Assembly: GCF_037949285.1 (NCBI RefSeq)
Contig: NZ_CP149926.1
Span: forward strand, 785,501 to 849,500
DNA: 64,000 nucleotides
Reading direction: 5' to 3'
Source of the DNA: Thioclava sp. GXIMD4216
GTDB taxonomy: Bacteria > Pseudomonadota > Alphaproteobacteria > Rhodobacterales > Rhodobacteraceae
The notes under the pieces are model-generated. The model was not told the origin of the DNA. It worked only from the letters and a program-made list of their open reading frames with translations, and did no database searches. A program made the position numbers and the translations under genes. Of the stretch, positions 52,248-60,723 are shown piece by piece; the stretch's first letter is position 1, and the number at the start of each line of letters is the position of its first letter.

Positions 52248-53254
52248 GCCCAGTTGCCCTTCGACATGAGGCCCAGAATCTCAAGCTGGCGCCAGTTGAT
52301 ATATCTTTCGGACCAGCGGCACCAAAGCTCGCCATCTTCCGCCAGCACCTCGGCATAGGCCTTATACTCGCGCGAGGCCGAATAATGCTGCTTGCGGGTG
52401 ATCTCTTCCGTCACCTTCGCATTCAGCACCGACAGGAATTTGGCATGCAGCAGGCAGCCCGAAGGTTTTTCGCCGCCCCATTCATCATAGACCGTATTGA
52501 GCCCGCGCGGCAGCGCCATATGGGTCGAGCTGATATAGACATAGTTTTTCTGCCAGCGGATCAGCGGGATCTTGTTGAGCGAAGGGGCCTCTGCCGGCGC
52601 GCTGGCGAAGAATTTGCGCGCGCGTGGTCCGCCCTGAATCCAGAGATTCTGGTAGATCCGGTTTTTCGTGATGGTGTAATTTCCGCTGTCGAACCAGCAG
52701 GCAATCTCGAACGGGTTCTGGCCTTCCTCATAGGGCTGCTCTTCCAGCCGCCCCTTGGGATACATATCCAGCAGCATGGCTGGAAAATGCGGGATGTCGT
52801 AGGTATCCAGCCAGTCGGTCAGGGCATCCAGCGTGCGGGTGTCACAGAAAGGATAGACGAAGAATTCATCGGGATCGACTGTCAGGCACCAATGCCCCGT
52901 GCCATAGCGGCGCAGAAGATGGTTGACCCAGTCCATCCCGAAGCGCGCGCCCTTATAGCTGGCTTTCGTGTGCCAGAGCGAGACATCGGGCTGGGTTTCG
53001 AGATATTCGCGCGATCCGTCATCCGAGCCGTTATCGACGATTATGAAATGATGGCAGCCCATCTCGCGGTAATAGCGCAGGAAATAGGGCAGGCGGATAC
53101 GCTCGTTGCGCAGCGTGACAAAGACCAGAATATCCTCGGTGCGGATGGCACGGGTTCTGTCGGCCAGACAGCTCAATTCGCGGCGTTTGCGAAACGCGCG
53201 GAACAAGAACTTTTTCCGTTCCCATCGCAATTTATAAAGCTGTTTCAGTTTCAC
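52244..53254 (-). CDS. glycosyltransferase family 2/GT92-like protein
   Basis: A 336-residue protein with the pattern R-N-E-R-I-R-L-P-Y-F-L (about 49-59), V-D-N-G-S-D-D-G-S and a D-x-D-like D-P-D-E-F-F motif near residue 127. It is paralogous along its whole length to the gene at 53445. A 190-base gap precedes it, so it probably has its own promoter. It begins the GT-GT14-sulfotransferase operon. Confidence 0.82.
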   Translation of the reverse strand: MKLKQLYKLRWERKKFLFRAFRKRRELSCLADRTRAIRTEDILVFVTLRNERIRLPYFLRYYREMGCHHFIIVDNGSDDGSREYLETQPDVSLWHTKASYKGARFGMDWVNHLLRRYGTGHWCLTVDPDEFFVYPFCDTRTLDALTDWLDTYDIPHFPAMLLDMYPKGRLEEQPYEEGQNPFEIACWFDSGNYTITKNRIYQNLWIQGGPRARKFFASAPAEAPSLNKIPLIRWQKNYVYISSTHMALPRGLNTVYDEWGGEKPSGCLLHAKFLSVLNAKVTEEITRKQHYSASREYKAYAEVLAEDGELWCRWSERYINWRQLEILGLMSKGNWA

Positions 53255-53444
53255 CTAACCGTCTCGCGCCCGCATTTTGTCTTTCTGCCCGATCTTCTTT
53301 TCAACAGGATTAACGGGCCTCGTTGTGCACAAGAGTGCCTGTCTTCTCATGGCGGGTTGATCGGGTTCTTGCACGCTAGGGCATATAGGCGGGCGGGTAA
53401 ATCAGTCATGGTTGGTCGCACGGATTTCCTTGGCGACTGTGCGT

Positions 53445-54449
53445 CTAACGCCGCGCAAGCGCCTGTCCGCGGGTGATCAGCCCGCAGGCTTCAAGGCGGG
53501 GCGCTGTCGGGCCGCTTTGCGAGGGAGCGCCGCAAAGGGTCGGATTTTCGGTAAGCGCTTCGTAGTAGCGGTGATAGTTCTCGACATGGGTGAAATGCTG
53601 CTTGCGGTGCTGGTCCTCGCGGGCGCGGTCCATCGACGAGGCCAGAAACTTGCTATGCAGCAACGCGCCGGTCGTCAGGTTCCGCCGTGCATCGAAGCCG
53701 CCATTCAACCGGCGGGGCAGAAGCAGATGCGTCGAGCTCAGATAGGCGTAGCGCCAGTGCCAGCGCAGGAGTGGCGTTTTATGCAGATGGGGGGCGTGAT
53801 CCGGACGGTCCCGAAAGAACAGGCGTTTGCGCGGGCCGCCACGGATGGAGATATTGCCGTAGCGTGGCTGATACTCCCAGTCATAGCCCCAAGCGTCGAA
53901 TTCGGTGAGATCGTGCAGGTCATGCGCCTCCGACAAAGGCCCTTTCGGATAGAGATCCAGCATCAGCGCGGCCATGACATCCTGTCCCGCCTGATCCAGC
54001 TTGCGGGTCAACCGGGGCAAAGGAAGCCTGTCGTGGTCGGGATAGACCAGAAGCTCGTCGGCATCGACCGTCAGGCACCATCTGCCATGACCATAGGCCA
54101 GAAGTAGCCCGTTGATCCAGTCCATGCCGAACCGCGCGGCGCGGTAGCTGGCACCGGTCTGCCAGAGCCAGACATCCGGTTGCGCCGCGAGATAGGCCGT
54201 GCTGCCATCCTCCGACCCGTTATCGACCATCAGGAAATGGCCGAGGCCGAGGCGGCGATAATGTTCCAGAAAGGCGGGAAGACGCTCCATCTCGTTGCGC
54301 AGGCAACAGAAGAGGACAGGCGCATCGGACGGGGCCGCAAAGGGGCGCGGCGGGGGCGTAAGCCTTCTGCGCGCCATCCATGCGCGCAGAAGAGCGTTTT
54401 GTCGTTTTTGCCGCAACCGGTATGCAGACCAGAGCGTTCGGGTCTGCAT
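53445..54449 (-). CDS. glycosyltransferase family 2/GT92-like protein, paralogue
   Basis: A 334-residue protein, a diverged copy of the gene at 52244: L-R-N-E-M-E-R-L-P-A-F-L, V-D-N-G-S-E-D-G-S, D-A-D-E-L-L near residue 127, and G-G-P-R-K-R. It is 28 bases downstream of galE on the same strand. Its ribosome-binding site and start codon lie in two mRNA hairpins. Donor and acceptor sugars are unknown. Confidence 0.82.
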   Translation of the reverse strand: MQTRTLWSAYRLRQKRQNALLRAWMARRRLTPPPRPFAAPSDAPVLFCCLRNEMERLPAFLEHYRRLGLGHFLMVDNGSEDGSTAYLAAQPDVWLWQTGASYRAARFGMDWINGLLLAYGHGRWCLTVDADELLVYPDHDRLPLPRLTRKLDQAGQDVMAALMLDLYPKGPLSEAHDLHDLTEFDAWGYDWEYQPRYGNISIRGGPRKRLFFRDRPDHAPHLHKTPLLRWHWRYAYLSSTHLLLPRRLNGGFDARRNLTTGALLHSKFLASSMDRAREDQHRKQHFTHVENYHRYYEALTENPTLCGAPSQSGPTAPRLEACGLITRGQALARR

Positions 54450-54475
54450 CGGGCAGGTCTCCTGACTGGGTCAGG
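54422..54475 (-). other. hairpins over the start of the second GT gene
   Basis: ATGCAGACC (54422-54430) pairs perfectly with GGTCTGCAT (54441-54449), which contains the start codon. CCTGAC (54461-54466) pairs with GTCAGG (54470-54475), whose minus-strand 3' arm leads into the ribosome-binding site. Translation may be limited by this structure. Confidence 0.45.
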
Positions 54476-54477
54476 AA

Positions 54478-55464
54478 TTATTCTGCATATTCCGGCGCCT
54501 GATGCCAGCGCCATGCATCGGCAATCATGGTTTCCAGCTCGGCACGTTTGGGGGTCCACCCCAGCACGTCTTTCGCTTTCACCGACCCCGAGACCAGCAC
54601 GGCGGCATCCCCCTCGCGGCGGTCGCCTTCGATGATGGGCACTTCGCGATTGGTGACATTGCGCGATTGCGCGATGACTTCCCGCACCGAGAACCCGTTG
54701 CCGGTGCCTAGGCAGAAGACCTCGGAGGGTTTGCCCTCTTCCAGCCATTTCAGCCCCAGAACATGCGCATCGACCAGATCGGAGACATGGACATAATCGC
54801 GGATGCAGGTGCCATCGCGGGTCTCGTAATCCGAGCCGAACACCGTCAGCGCTGCACGTTTTCCGGCGATTGCATCCAGCATCAGCGGGATCAGATGGGT
54901 TTCTGGCACATGTTGTTCGCCCACCTCTGCCTCGGGGTCAGCCCCTGCCACATTGAAGTAGCGGAAGATCACCGAGCGCAGCCCGTGGCTATTGCCGAAA
55001 TCGCGCAACATATCCTCGATGGCGCGTTTGGACCCGCCATAGGCATTGATCGGGAATTGCGGGGTCTGTTCATTCAGCACCACACCATCCTGATCGCCAT
55101 AGGTCGCACAGGTGGAGGAAAAGACGAATTTGTCGATCCCTGCATCGGTGGCTGCCTGAATCAGGTTCAGCGCGCAATTCACATTGGTCGCCCAATATTT
55201 TGCGGGGTTTTTCATCGACTCGCCCACAAGGGACAGGGCCGCGAAATGCATGATGGCAAGAGGCTGGTACTTGGCAATGACCTCGTCGAGGCGGGCGCGA
55301 TCGTGCAGATCTCCCACTTCAAGAGGGCCAAATTTGACAGCCTCTTTCCAGCCGGTCGATAAATTGTCAAAGCAGACAGGGACATACCCTGCCTGCTTGA
55401 GCGCCTTGCAAGCGTGCGAACCAACATAGCCCGCACCACCTGTGACTAGAACATGTTTGGTCAT
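54478..55464 (-). CDS. galE: UDP-glucose 4-epimerase
   Basis: A 328-residue short-chain epimerase with the NAD-binding T-G-G-A-G-Y-V-G-S-H at residues 8-17, S-S-T-C-A-T-Y-G and the catalytic Y-G-G-S-K. GalE interconverts UDP-glucose and UDP-galactose (or GlcNAc and GalNAc). Its start is one base from the galU stop, and a glycosyltransferase follows, so the three supply and use nucleotide sugars together. Confidence 0.95.
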   Translation of the reverse strand: MTKHVLVTGGAGYVGSHACKALKQAGYVPVCFDNLSTGWKEAVKFGPLEVGDLHDRARLDEVIAKYQPLAIMHFAALSLVGESMKNPAKYWATNVNCALNLIQAATDAGIDKFVFSSTCATYGDQDGVVLNEQTPQFPINAYGGSKRAIEDMLRDFGNSHGLRSVIFRYFNVAGADPEAEVGEQHVPETHLIPLMLDAIAGKRAALTVFGSDYETRDGTCIRDYVHVSDLVDAHVLGLKWLEEGKPSEVFCLGTGNGFSVREVIAQSRNVTNREVPIIEGDRREGDAAVLVSGSVKAKDVLGWTPKRAELETMIADAWRWHQAPEYAE

Positions 55465-55465
55465 C

Positions 55466-56371
55466 TTACTCTGCAGCAGCCCGCATCGTCATGACATCGC
55501 CCAGATATTCGGCGAATTCGTCTTTGAGGTCATCGCGTGCCAGACCAAAGGCCACGGTCGCTTGCAGGAAGCCTGCCTTGGAGCCGCAGTCATAACGCTG
55601 GCCGTTGAAACGGAAGCCGTAAACCGGATTGCCCGCTTCGATGTCCTGCGCGATTGCATCGGTCAGCTGGAACTCGCCGCCCGCACCGGTGGTGTTGGAC
55701 TGGATCGCCGCATCGATGTTATGCAGGATTTCGGGGGTCAGGATATAACGCCCGATGACCGCAAGATTGGAGGGCGCTTCCTCGGCTGGCGGCTTTTCAA
55801 CCATGCCGTTCACCTTATAGGTGTTGCCGTTGACCTGTTCGCAATCAAGCACACCGTAGGACGAGATCTTCGAGGTGGGCACTTCCATCGCCGCAACATA
55901 GTTCCCGGGATTTTCGTTATAGGCCTCGATCATCTGTGCCAGACAGGGCTTGTCGGCTGCGATTACGTCATCGGTCAGGATCACGGCGAAGGGCTCATCG
56001 CCGATCATCCGGCGCGCACACCAGACCGCATGGCCCAGACCCAGCGCGCGACGCTGGCGGACATAGGCAATGGCACCCGAGGGCATATTGGTTTTTTCAA
56101 GCTCTTCGAGGATCGCCGTCTTGTTCTTGGCACGCAGGGAGGCGTCCAGTTCGGGGGCGTCGTCGAAATAGTCCTCGAGTGCGGATTTCCCGCGCGAGGT
56201 CACGAAAATGAATTCGGTGATGCCTGCGGCGCGTGCCTCGTCGATGGCATATTGAATCAGCGGCCGGTCAACCAGCGTCAGAATTTCTTTAGGAATAGAT
56301 TTGGTCGCGGGGAGGAAGCGGGTTCCAAGACCTGCAACGGGAAAGACCGCTTTAGTGACCTTACGTGTCAT
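55466..56371 (-). CDS. galU: UTP-glucose-1-phosphate uridylyltransferase
   Basis: A 301-residue nucleotidyltransferase with F-P-V-A-G-L-G-T-R-F-L-P near residues 9-20, K-E-I-L, V-E-K-P and G-L-G-H-A-V. It makes UDP-glucose for surface polysaccharides. ATG 56371 is preferred; an ATG 39 bases upstream would add an unlikely tail. An AT-rich 330-base region lies upstream. Confidence 0.95.
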   Translation of the reverse strand: MTRKVTKAVFPVAGLGTRFLPATKSIPKEILTLVDRPLIQYAIDEARAAGITEFIFVTSRGKSALEDYFDDAPELDASLRAKNKTAILEELEKTNMPSGAIAYVRQRRALGLGHAVWCARRMIGDEPFAVILTDDVIAADKPCLAQMIEAYNENPGNYVAAMEVPTSKISSYGVLDCEQVNGNTYKVNGMVEKPPAEEAPSNLAVIGRYILTPEILHNIDAAIQSNTTGAGGEFQLTDAIAQDIEAGNPVYGFRFNGQRYDCGSKAGFLQATVAFGLARDDLKDEFAEYLGDVMTMRAAAE

Positions 56372-56705
56372 CAAGCACCTTTTTGGTTTAGGATGCGGAG
56401 TTGCATCCATTTCAGTTTAATCAATGTTACACACGAAGTTTGGTTCCAAACAAGATCGCGATGTCGCATCAATTCCCAGAACGCGCGAACGCGCAATTTA
56501 GTTCAACGTGTCACGGCATTTTTTAATTTGTTGAGATTTCCGGATTAATCAAGCCGTCCCTCACAGCTTAAGCTGATCTCCGCTGCTTTGGCGAATGGAA
56601 AATAACCCTGAGGTTGAGTTAACGTTGCGGAAATTTTATGCGAATTAACCAATTTTTAAATGTTTATAAGAACTGCTCGATCAAATACCGAGCAGTTCTA
56701 AACTT
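56372..56705. other. AT-rich intergenic region between galU and kdsB
   Basis: This 334-base AT-rich region presumably holds the galU promoter. It contains the kdsB terminator, a perfect TTAA-N7-TTAA (56645-56659), which in such AT-rich DNA may be chance, and a GGAAC-N16-CATT on the minus strand (56423-56447), one base from an EcfG promoter. Confidence 0.4.
56669..56699 (-). terminator. intrinsic terminator of cysQ-kdsB
   Basis: AGAACTGCTCG (56669-56679) pairs perfectly with CGAGCAGTTCT (56689-56699), loop nine. On the minus strand an AU-rich tract follows. It lies seven bases after the kdsB stop. Confidence 0.85.
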
Positions 56706-57503
56706 TTAGGCGAGTCCCATTTCCGCCATCATGGCCTCGATACGGCTCACATCCGAAGGGTTGTTCAGTTCCCAGAACTGGCGACCACGTGATTCGACCT
56801 CGACGCAGAGGATGTCATGGCCGTTTTCGAGGAAGCGCAGCTGCTCCAGCCCTTCGAGCTGTTCGAGCGGTCCGATGTCCCACCCGGGATAGCGTGCCAG
56901 TGCTTCGGCGCGATAGGCATAGGCCCCGACATGATGGAAAACGGGCGTCGGTGCATCGGGCGCATAGGTCTGGCTTGTGAAGGGCACGACCTCTTTCGAG
57001 AAATAGAGCGCCTGATGGGAGGCCCCGAAGACGGCCGTGGTGCCGCCTACGCGGTCATGGCGACGGTCCTCCTTCAGCGCCTCCAGCATCGCGCCCTCAC
57101 AACGCAGGACCGGCGTCGCCAGATCCAGATCGCAGCCCTTGATGCCCGCAATCAGCGCCTCGATAAACCAGGGGGGCGTCAGCGGCGCGTCGCCCTGAAG
57201 GTTGACCACATACTCGAAGCCACCGCCCAGATTGGCATGGGCCTCGGCGCAGCGCTCGGTGCCATTGCGGCACTCGGGCGAGGTCATCACCACCTCGGCG
57301 CCGAAGCTTTCGGCCTCGGCCCTGATGCGCTCGTCATCAGTGGCCACGACAACCCGCAGATCGCCTTGCACCGACATGGCCGCATCCCAGCTCCGGCGGA
57401 TCAGGGTCTTTTTCTCGCCTGTGGCACCGGTCAGGGCCACAAGCGGTTTCGCCGGATAGCGGGTCGATGCGTAGCGCGCCGGAATAACAATAAGGGTCGA
57501 CAT
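56706..57503 (-). CDS. kdsB: CMP-Kdo synthetase (3-deoxy-manno-octulosonate cytidylyltransferase)
   Basis: A 265-residue cytidylyltransferase with the N-terminal I-P-A-R-Y-A-S-T-R-Y-P-A-K-P-L and the V-N-L-Q-G-D-A-P-L block. It activates Kdo as CMP-Kdo for lipid A inner core or for Kdo-linked capsule anchors. ATG 57503 overlaps the cysQ stop (TAATG) and is chosen over an upstream in-frame start inside cysQ. Confidence 0.94.
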   Translation of the reverse strand: MSTLIVIPARYASTRYPAKPLVALTGATGEKKTLIRRSWDAAMSVQGDLRVVVATDDERIRAEAESFGAEVVMTSPECRNGTERCAEAHANLGGGFEYVVNLQGDAPLTPPWFIEALIAGIKGCDLDLATPVLRCEGAMLEALKEDRRHDRVGGTTAVFGASHQALYFSKEVVPFTSQTYAPDAPTPVFHHVGAYAYRAEALARYPGWDIGPLEQLEGLEQLRFLENGHDILCVEVESRGRQFWELNNPSDVSRIEAMMAEMGLA

Positions 57504-58297
57504 TATTTTACCAGCAGGACGCCCGGTGCATAGGCGATGAAGAAGGGGTTGCGGAAACCGTCTTTGCCATAAGAGAAGGTCTTGTGATCCTCGAAGTTGA
57601 TCATAAGGCCGCCCGCGCCACGCAGCACCGCATCCCCTGCGGCGGTGTCCCATTCCATCGTCGGGCCAAGGCGGGGATAAAGATCGGCCTCGCCGGTCGC
57701 GACCAGACAGAATTTCAGCGACGATCCGGCCGAGGTCATGTCTTTCACGCCATACTGGCCGATATAGTCGTCGGTCGCCTGATCGCGGTGCGATTTCGAG
57801 GCCACCACCATCAGCGCGCGGTTATCGGGGGTCGAAACCGTAATCGGGCTGATCTCGCCGGGCTGCTCTTTGTCGAAGCTGCCTTTTTCCTCGACCGAGC
57901 GGCCATCGGCGAGCGTGTAGAAGAGGCGCTTGATCGCAGGGGCGTAAACCACGCCCGCTTTCGGTACGCCGTTTTCGACATAGGCGATATTCACGGTGAA
58001 TTCGCCGCGACGCTTGATGAATTCTTTCGTGCCATCCAGCGGATCGACAATCAAAAAGGTCGATACTGTCAGATCATGGCTTGCCGCCTGTTCCTCGGTC
58101 ACCAGAGCCACATCGGGGAATGCCGCGCGCAGCCCGTCCGAGATGATCTTGTCCGCCGCTTCGTCAGCGGCCGTTACGGGGCTGTCGTCGGATTTGGATT
58201 TGATCTCGAAATCCGGACCATCATAGATTTCCATGATTCGGTCGCCGGCTTCCAGAGCCAGTTTGCGAATGGTTGGCACGAGCTTTTCATAATCCAT
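57503..58297 (-). CDS. cysQ: 3'(2'),5'-bisphosphate nucleotidase CysQ
   Basis: A 264-residue inositol-monophosphatase-fold enzyme with metal-binding motifs E-E (about residues 68-70), D-P-L-D-G-T-K-E-F (about 87-95) and W-D-T-A-A-G-D-A near 215. CysQ hydrolyses PAP, the by-product of PAPS-dependent sulfotransferases and of sulfate reduction. It is coupled to kdsB. The sulfotransferase-like gene 7 kb away would generate PAP. Confidence 0.94.
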   Translation of the reverse strand: MDYEKLVPTIRKLALEAGDRIMEIYDGPDFEIKSKSDDSPVTAADEAADKIISDGLRAAFPDVALVTEEQAASHDLTVSTFLIVDPLDGTKEFIKRRGEFTVNIAYVENGVPKAGVVYAPAIKRLFYTLADGRSVEEKGSFDKEQPGEISPITVSTPDNRALMVVASKSHRDQATDDYIGQYGVKDMTSAGSSLKFCLVATGEADLYPRLGPTMEWDTAAGDAVLRGAGGLMINFEDHKTFSYGKDGFRNPFFIAYAPGVLLVK

Positions 58298-58420
58298 GAG
58301 GTCTCCAATCCGTCACGTTCGCCGCTTAGTACTGTTTAGGTGTCACAGTTATGATAGGGCATCAAGTAAACAGCAAGTTTTGCAAGACATATTCAGTCCT
58401 ACGAGGCAGAGTGCGGAATT

Positions 58421-59239
58421 ATGTTCAGAGCGCAACAAAGTAATTCGACAATCGGGTCAACCTTCAGTCTTCTGGAGCTGATCTACCATGCGACGGTGCG
58501 TCAAATCCGCAAAACCCACGGCAATGCGCTGGTGGGGCTGCTGATGAACATGATGCAGACGATGATCCTCGTTTTCACCTTCTATGTCATGTATGCGCTG
58601 CTTGGTCGCGGCAGTACGGTGCGCGGTGATTTCCTGTTATATATCATGAGCGGGGTGTTCCTGTTCATGACCCATGCCAAGGCCATGAGCGCGGTCTTCG
58701 GGGCGGAAGGGCCGACCTCTGCCATGATGAAACACGCCCCGATGACGACCGCCGTCTCGATTACCGCGGCTGCTCTGGGCGCACTTTATATCCAGATGCT
58801 GTCGATTGTGGCGGTGCTCTATGTCTATCACGCCGCATTCACGCCGATCTCGTTTTACAACTGGGTCGGTGCCTTGGGGATGGTGATGCTGAGCTGGTTT
58901 ACCGGTGTGGCGATCGGGATGGTGTTTCTGGCGGCCAAGCCTTGGGCCCCCGACGTTGTGGGGGTGATCCAGCAGGTCTATTCCCGCGCCAATATGATCG
59001 CGTCCGGCAAGATGTTTCTGGCCAATACCCTGCCGCACAAGATGCTGGTCCTGTTCAGCTGGAACCCGCTGTTTCATACAATCGACCAAGCACGCGGCTA
59101 CACGTTCATCAACTACAATCCGCATTTCTCGAATTGGCCCTATGCCCTTTATGTCGGGCTGGCGCTGATGATGATCGGTTTGCTGGGCGAATTTTATACC
59201 CGTCAATACGCCTCTGTCTCTTGGGGCGCCCGACGTTAA
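58421..59239 (+). CDS. polysaccharide export ABC transporter permease (ABC-2 type)
   Basis: A 272-residue protein with about six TM helices starting near residue 38 and the ABC-2 family blocks N-A-L-V-G-L-L, W-N-P-L-F-H and Y-x-x-Y-N-P-H-F. The fold and length resemble KpsM/Wzm-type capsule or O-antigen permeases. No ATPase partner (KpsT/Wzt) is next to it. It diverges from cysQ-kdsB. The likely substrate is the surface glycan made by the neighbouring genes, which is inference. Confidence 0.85.
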   Translation: MFRAQQSNSTIGSTFSLLELIYHATVRQIRKTHGNALVGLLMNMMQTMILVFTFYVMYALLGRGSTVRGDFLLYIMSGVFLFMTHAKAMSAVFGAEGPTSAMMKHAPMTTAVSITAAALGALYIQMLSIVAVLYVYHAAFTPISFYNWVGALGMVMLSWFTGVAIGMVFLAAKPWAPDVVGVIQQVYSRANMIASGKMFLANTLPHKMLVLFSWNPLFHTIDQARGYTFINYNPHFSNWPYALYVGLALMMIGLLGEFYTRQYASVSWGARR

Positions 59240-59312
59240 GGGGGCGAAAACCGCCCCGATCCGGAAGCCCCCGCCACAGCAAAATGCACCGGGGGCTGCC
59301 GTCCATGCGGGA

Positions 59313-59453
59313 TCAGCGTTGGGCTTCTACCGCTTCGCGCTGGACAACGTGACCTGCGGTCGAAACGTCCTGACCGAAGCCGTGCACCGTCGAACAGGCC
59401 GAAAGCGCGCTGACGGCAACAAGAATAAGGGCGGGGAAAATACGTTTTGTCAT
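59313..59453 (-). CDS. entericidin EcnA/B family lipoprotein
   Basis: A 46-residue lipoprotein with the lipobox S-A-L-S-A-C near residue 19 and the family C-S-T-V-x-G-x-G-x-D. Entericidins are small envelope lipoproteins of toxin/antidote type in enterobacteria; in alphaproteobacteria their role is open. ATG 59453 is preferred over an upstream in-frame start. A GGAAC-N16-TGTT, one base from an EcfG promoter, lies upstream on the minus strand (59482-59506). Confidence 0.85.
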   Translation of the reverse strand: MTKRIFPALILVAVSALSACSTVHGFGQDVSTAGHVVQREAVEAQR

Positions 59454-59554
59454 GGTGCGACTCCTTTGTCTCTGGGGCCATAACACACGAAAATCATGCA
59501 GGTTCCGCAAGTTCCGTCATTATCGTGAATATTCCCGTATGAACGGATTTCTGC

Positions 59555-60709
59555 CTATGAGCGGTCGGAAATCAGCCGATCGAACATGGTCAGACAGCTT
59601 TGCATCTGGTCAAGGCTGACAAATTCGTCAGGCTTATGCGCTTGCGCGATTGACCCGGGGCCGCAGATCACCACATCGGTGCCAAGGGCCTGAAACAGGC
59701 CGGCTTCTGTCGAAAAAGGGACACAGGCCGCCTCGTTGTGCCCCGTCAGCCCGAAGACCAGATCGCGGGCCTCGTTTTCCGGCATAGGTTCCAGCCCCGC
59801 GACCTCGCCTATGGTTTCCGTCAGGATGCTGGCCTGCGGGTGGGTCTGGCGCATCTCGGCCAGTAGGGTGTCAACATGGCTGGCGACCTCGGATTTCACG
59901 AAATGCATGTCATCACTGGTAATGGGGCGGAATTCCCAGTCCAGAACCGCATGATTGGCAATTACATTATGGGCCACACCCCCTTGCAGCCGTCCCACAT
60001 TCAATGTGGTCCAAGGCGGGTCGAAACGTGACTGCGCAGGGGCGCGGGCCACCAGATGCTGGCGCAGCTCCAACAGGCGGGCAATATAGCGCGCCGCATA
60101 TTCCACCGCATTCACGCCGCGTTCGGGGGCCGAGCTGTGGCCCTCCAGCCCCGAAAAGGTCACGCTATATTCGCAACAGCCCTTATTGCCCTCGATCACC
60201 TGCATCTCGGTCGGCTCGCCGATGATGCAGAGACGGGGGCGGAGGTTGCGTTGGGCAAGCGTGTCGGTCAGTGCGCGCGCACCAAGGCAGCCGACCTCTT
60301 CATCATGGGTGAACGCGAAATGGATGGGGTGTTGACCGGCGATGCGCGCCAGATCTTCGGCTTTGGTCAGGCAGCAGGCGATGAAGCCTTTCATGTCACA
60401 TGCTCCCCGCCCGTAAAGCCGACCGTCTTCTTCCTGCATCTCGAAAGGGTCGGTGCGCCAATTCTGGTCGGCCACCGGCACGACATCGCTATGGCCCGAA
60501 AGCACAAGCCCGCCATCCCCCTCCGCCCCGAGCGTGGCCCAGAGATTGGCCTTTTTCCCTGACGGATCGCGCAGGATCTCTACCCTTGCGCCTGCCGCTT
60601 CCAGATGGCGGGCGCAATAAGTGATGATATCAAGATTGCTCTCGGCAGAGATACTGGGGAAAGCAATCAGGTCTCCCAGAATAGCCTTTGCATGTTGAAG
60701 ATCTGACAT
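59555..60709 (-). CDS. M20 deacetylase, ArgE-like (likely in ectoine degradation)
   Basis: A 384-residue zinc amidohydrolase of the M20 family with S-G-H-S-D-V-V-P (metal His and Asp), Y-G-R-G-A-C-D-M-K-G, and H-D-E-E-V-G-C-L-G. It is annotated by homology as acetylornithine deacetylase ArgE. It lies 14 bases after the ectoine hydrolase gene in the same operon, so N-acetyl-2,4-diaminobutyrate is a more likely substrate. The classical enzyme for that step, DoeB, belongs to a different (AstE/AspA) family. GGAGGG precedes ATG 60709. Confidence 0.85.
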   Translation of the reverse strand: MSDLQHAKAILGDLIAFPSISAESNLDIITYCARHLEAAGARVEILRDPSGKKANLWATLGAEGDGGLVLSGHSDVVPVADQNWRTDPFEMQEEDGRLYGRGACDMKGFIACCLTKAEDLARIAGQHPIHFAFTHDEEVGCLGARALTDTLAQRNLRPRLCIIGEPTEMQVIEGNKGCCEYSVTFSGLEGHSSAPERGVNAVEYAARYIARLLELRQHLVARAPAQSRFDPPWTTLNVGRLQGGVAHNVIANHAVLDWEFRPITSDDMHFVKSEVASHVDTLLAEMRQTHPQASILTETIGEVAGLEPMPENEARDLVFGLTGHNEAACVPFSTEAGLFQALGTDVVICGPGSIAQAHKPDEFVSLDQMQSCLTMFDRLISDRS

Positions 60710-60723
60710 ATTTCCCTCCAAGC

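Noticed and set aside
56645..56659. CtrA site upstream of galU
   Set aside because: The pattern TTAA-N7-TTAA is perfect but lies about 275 bases from galU in very AT-rich DNA, where chance matches are likely.
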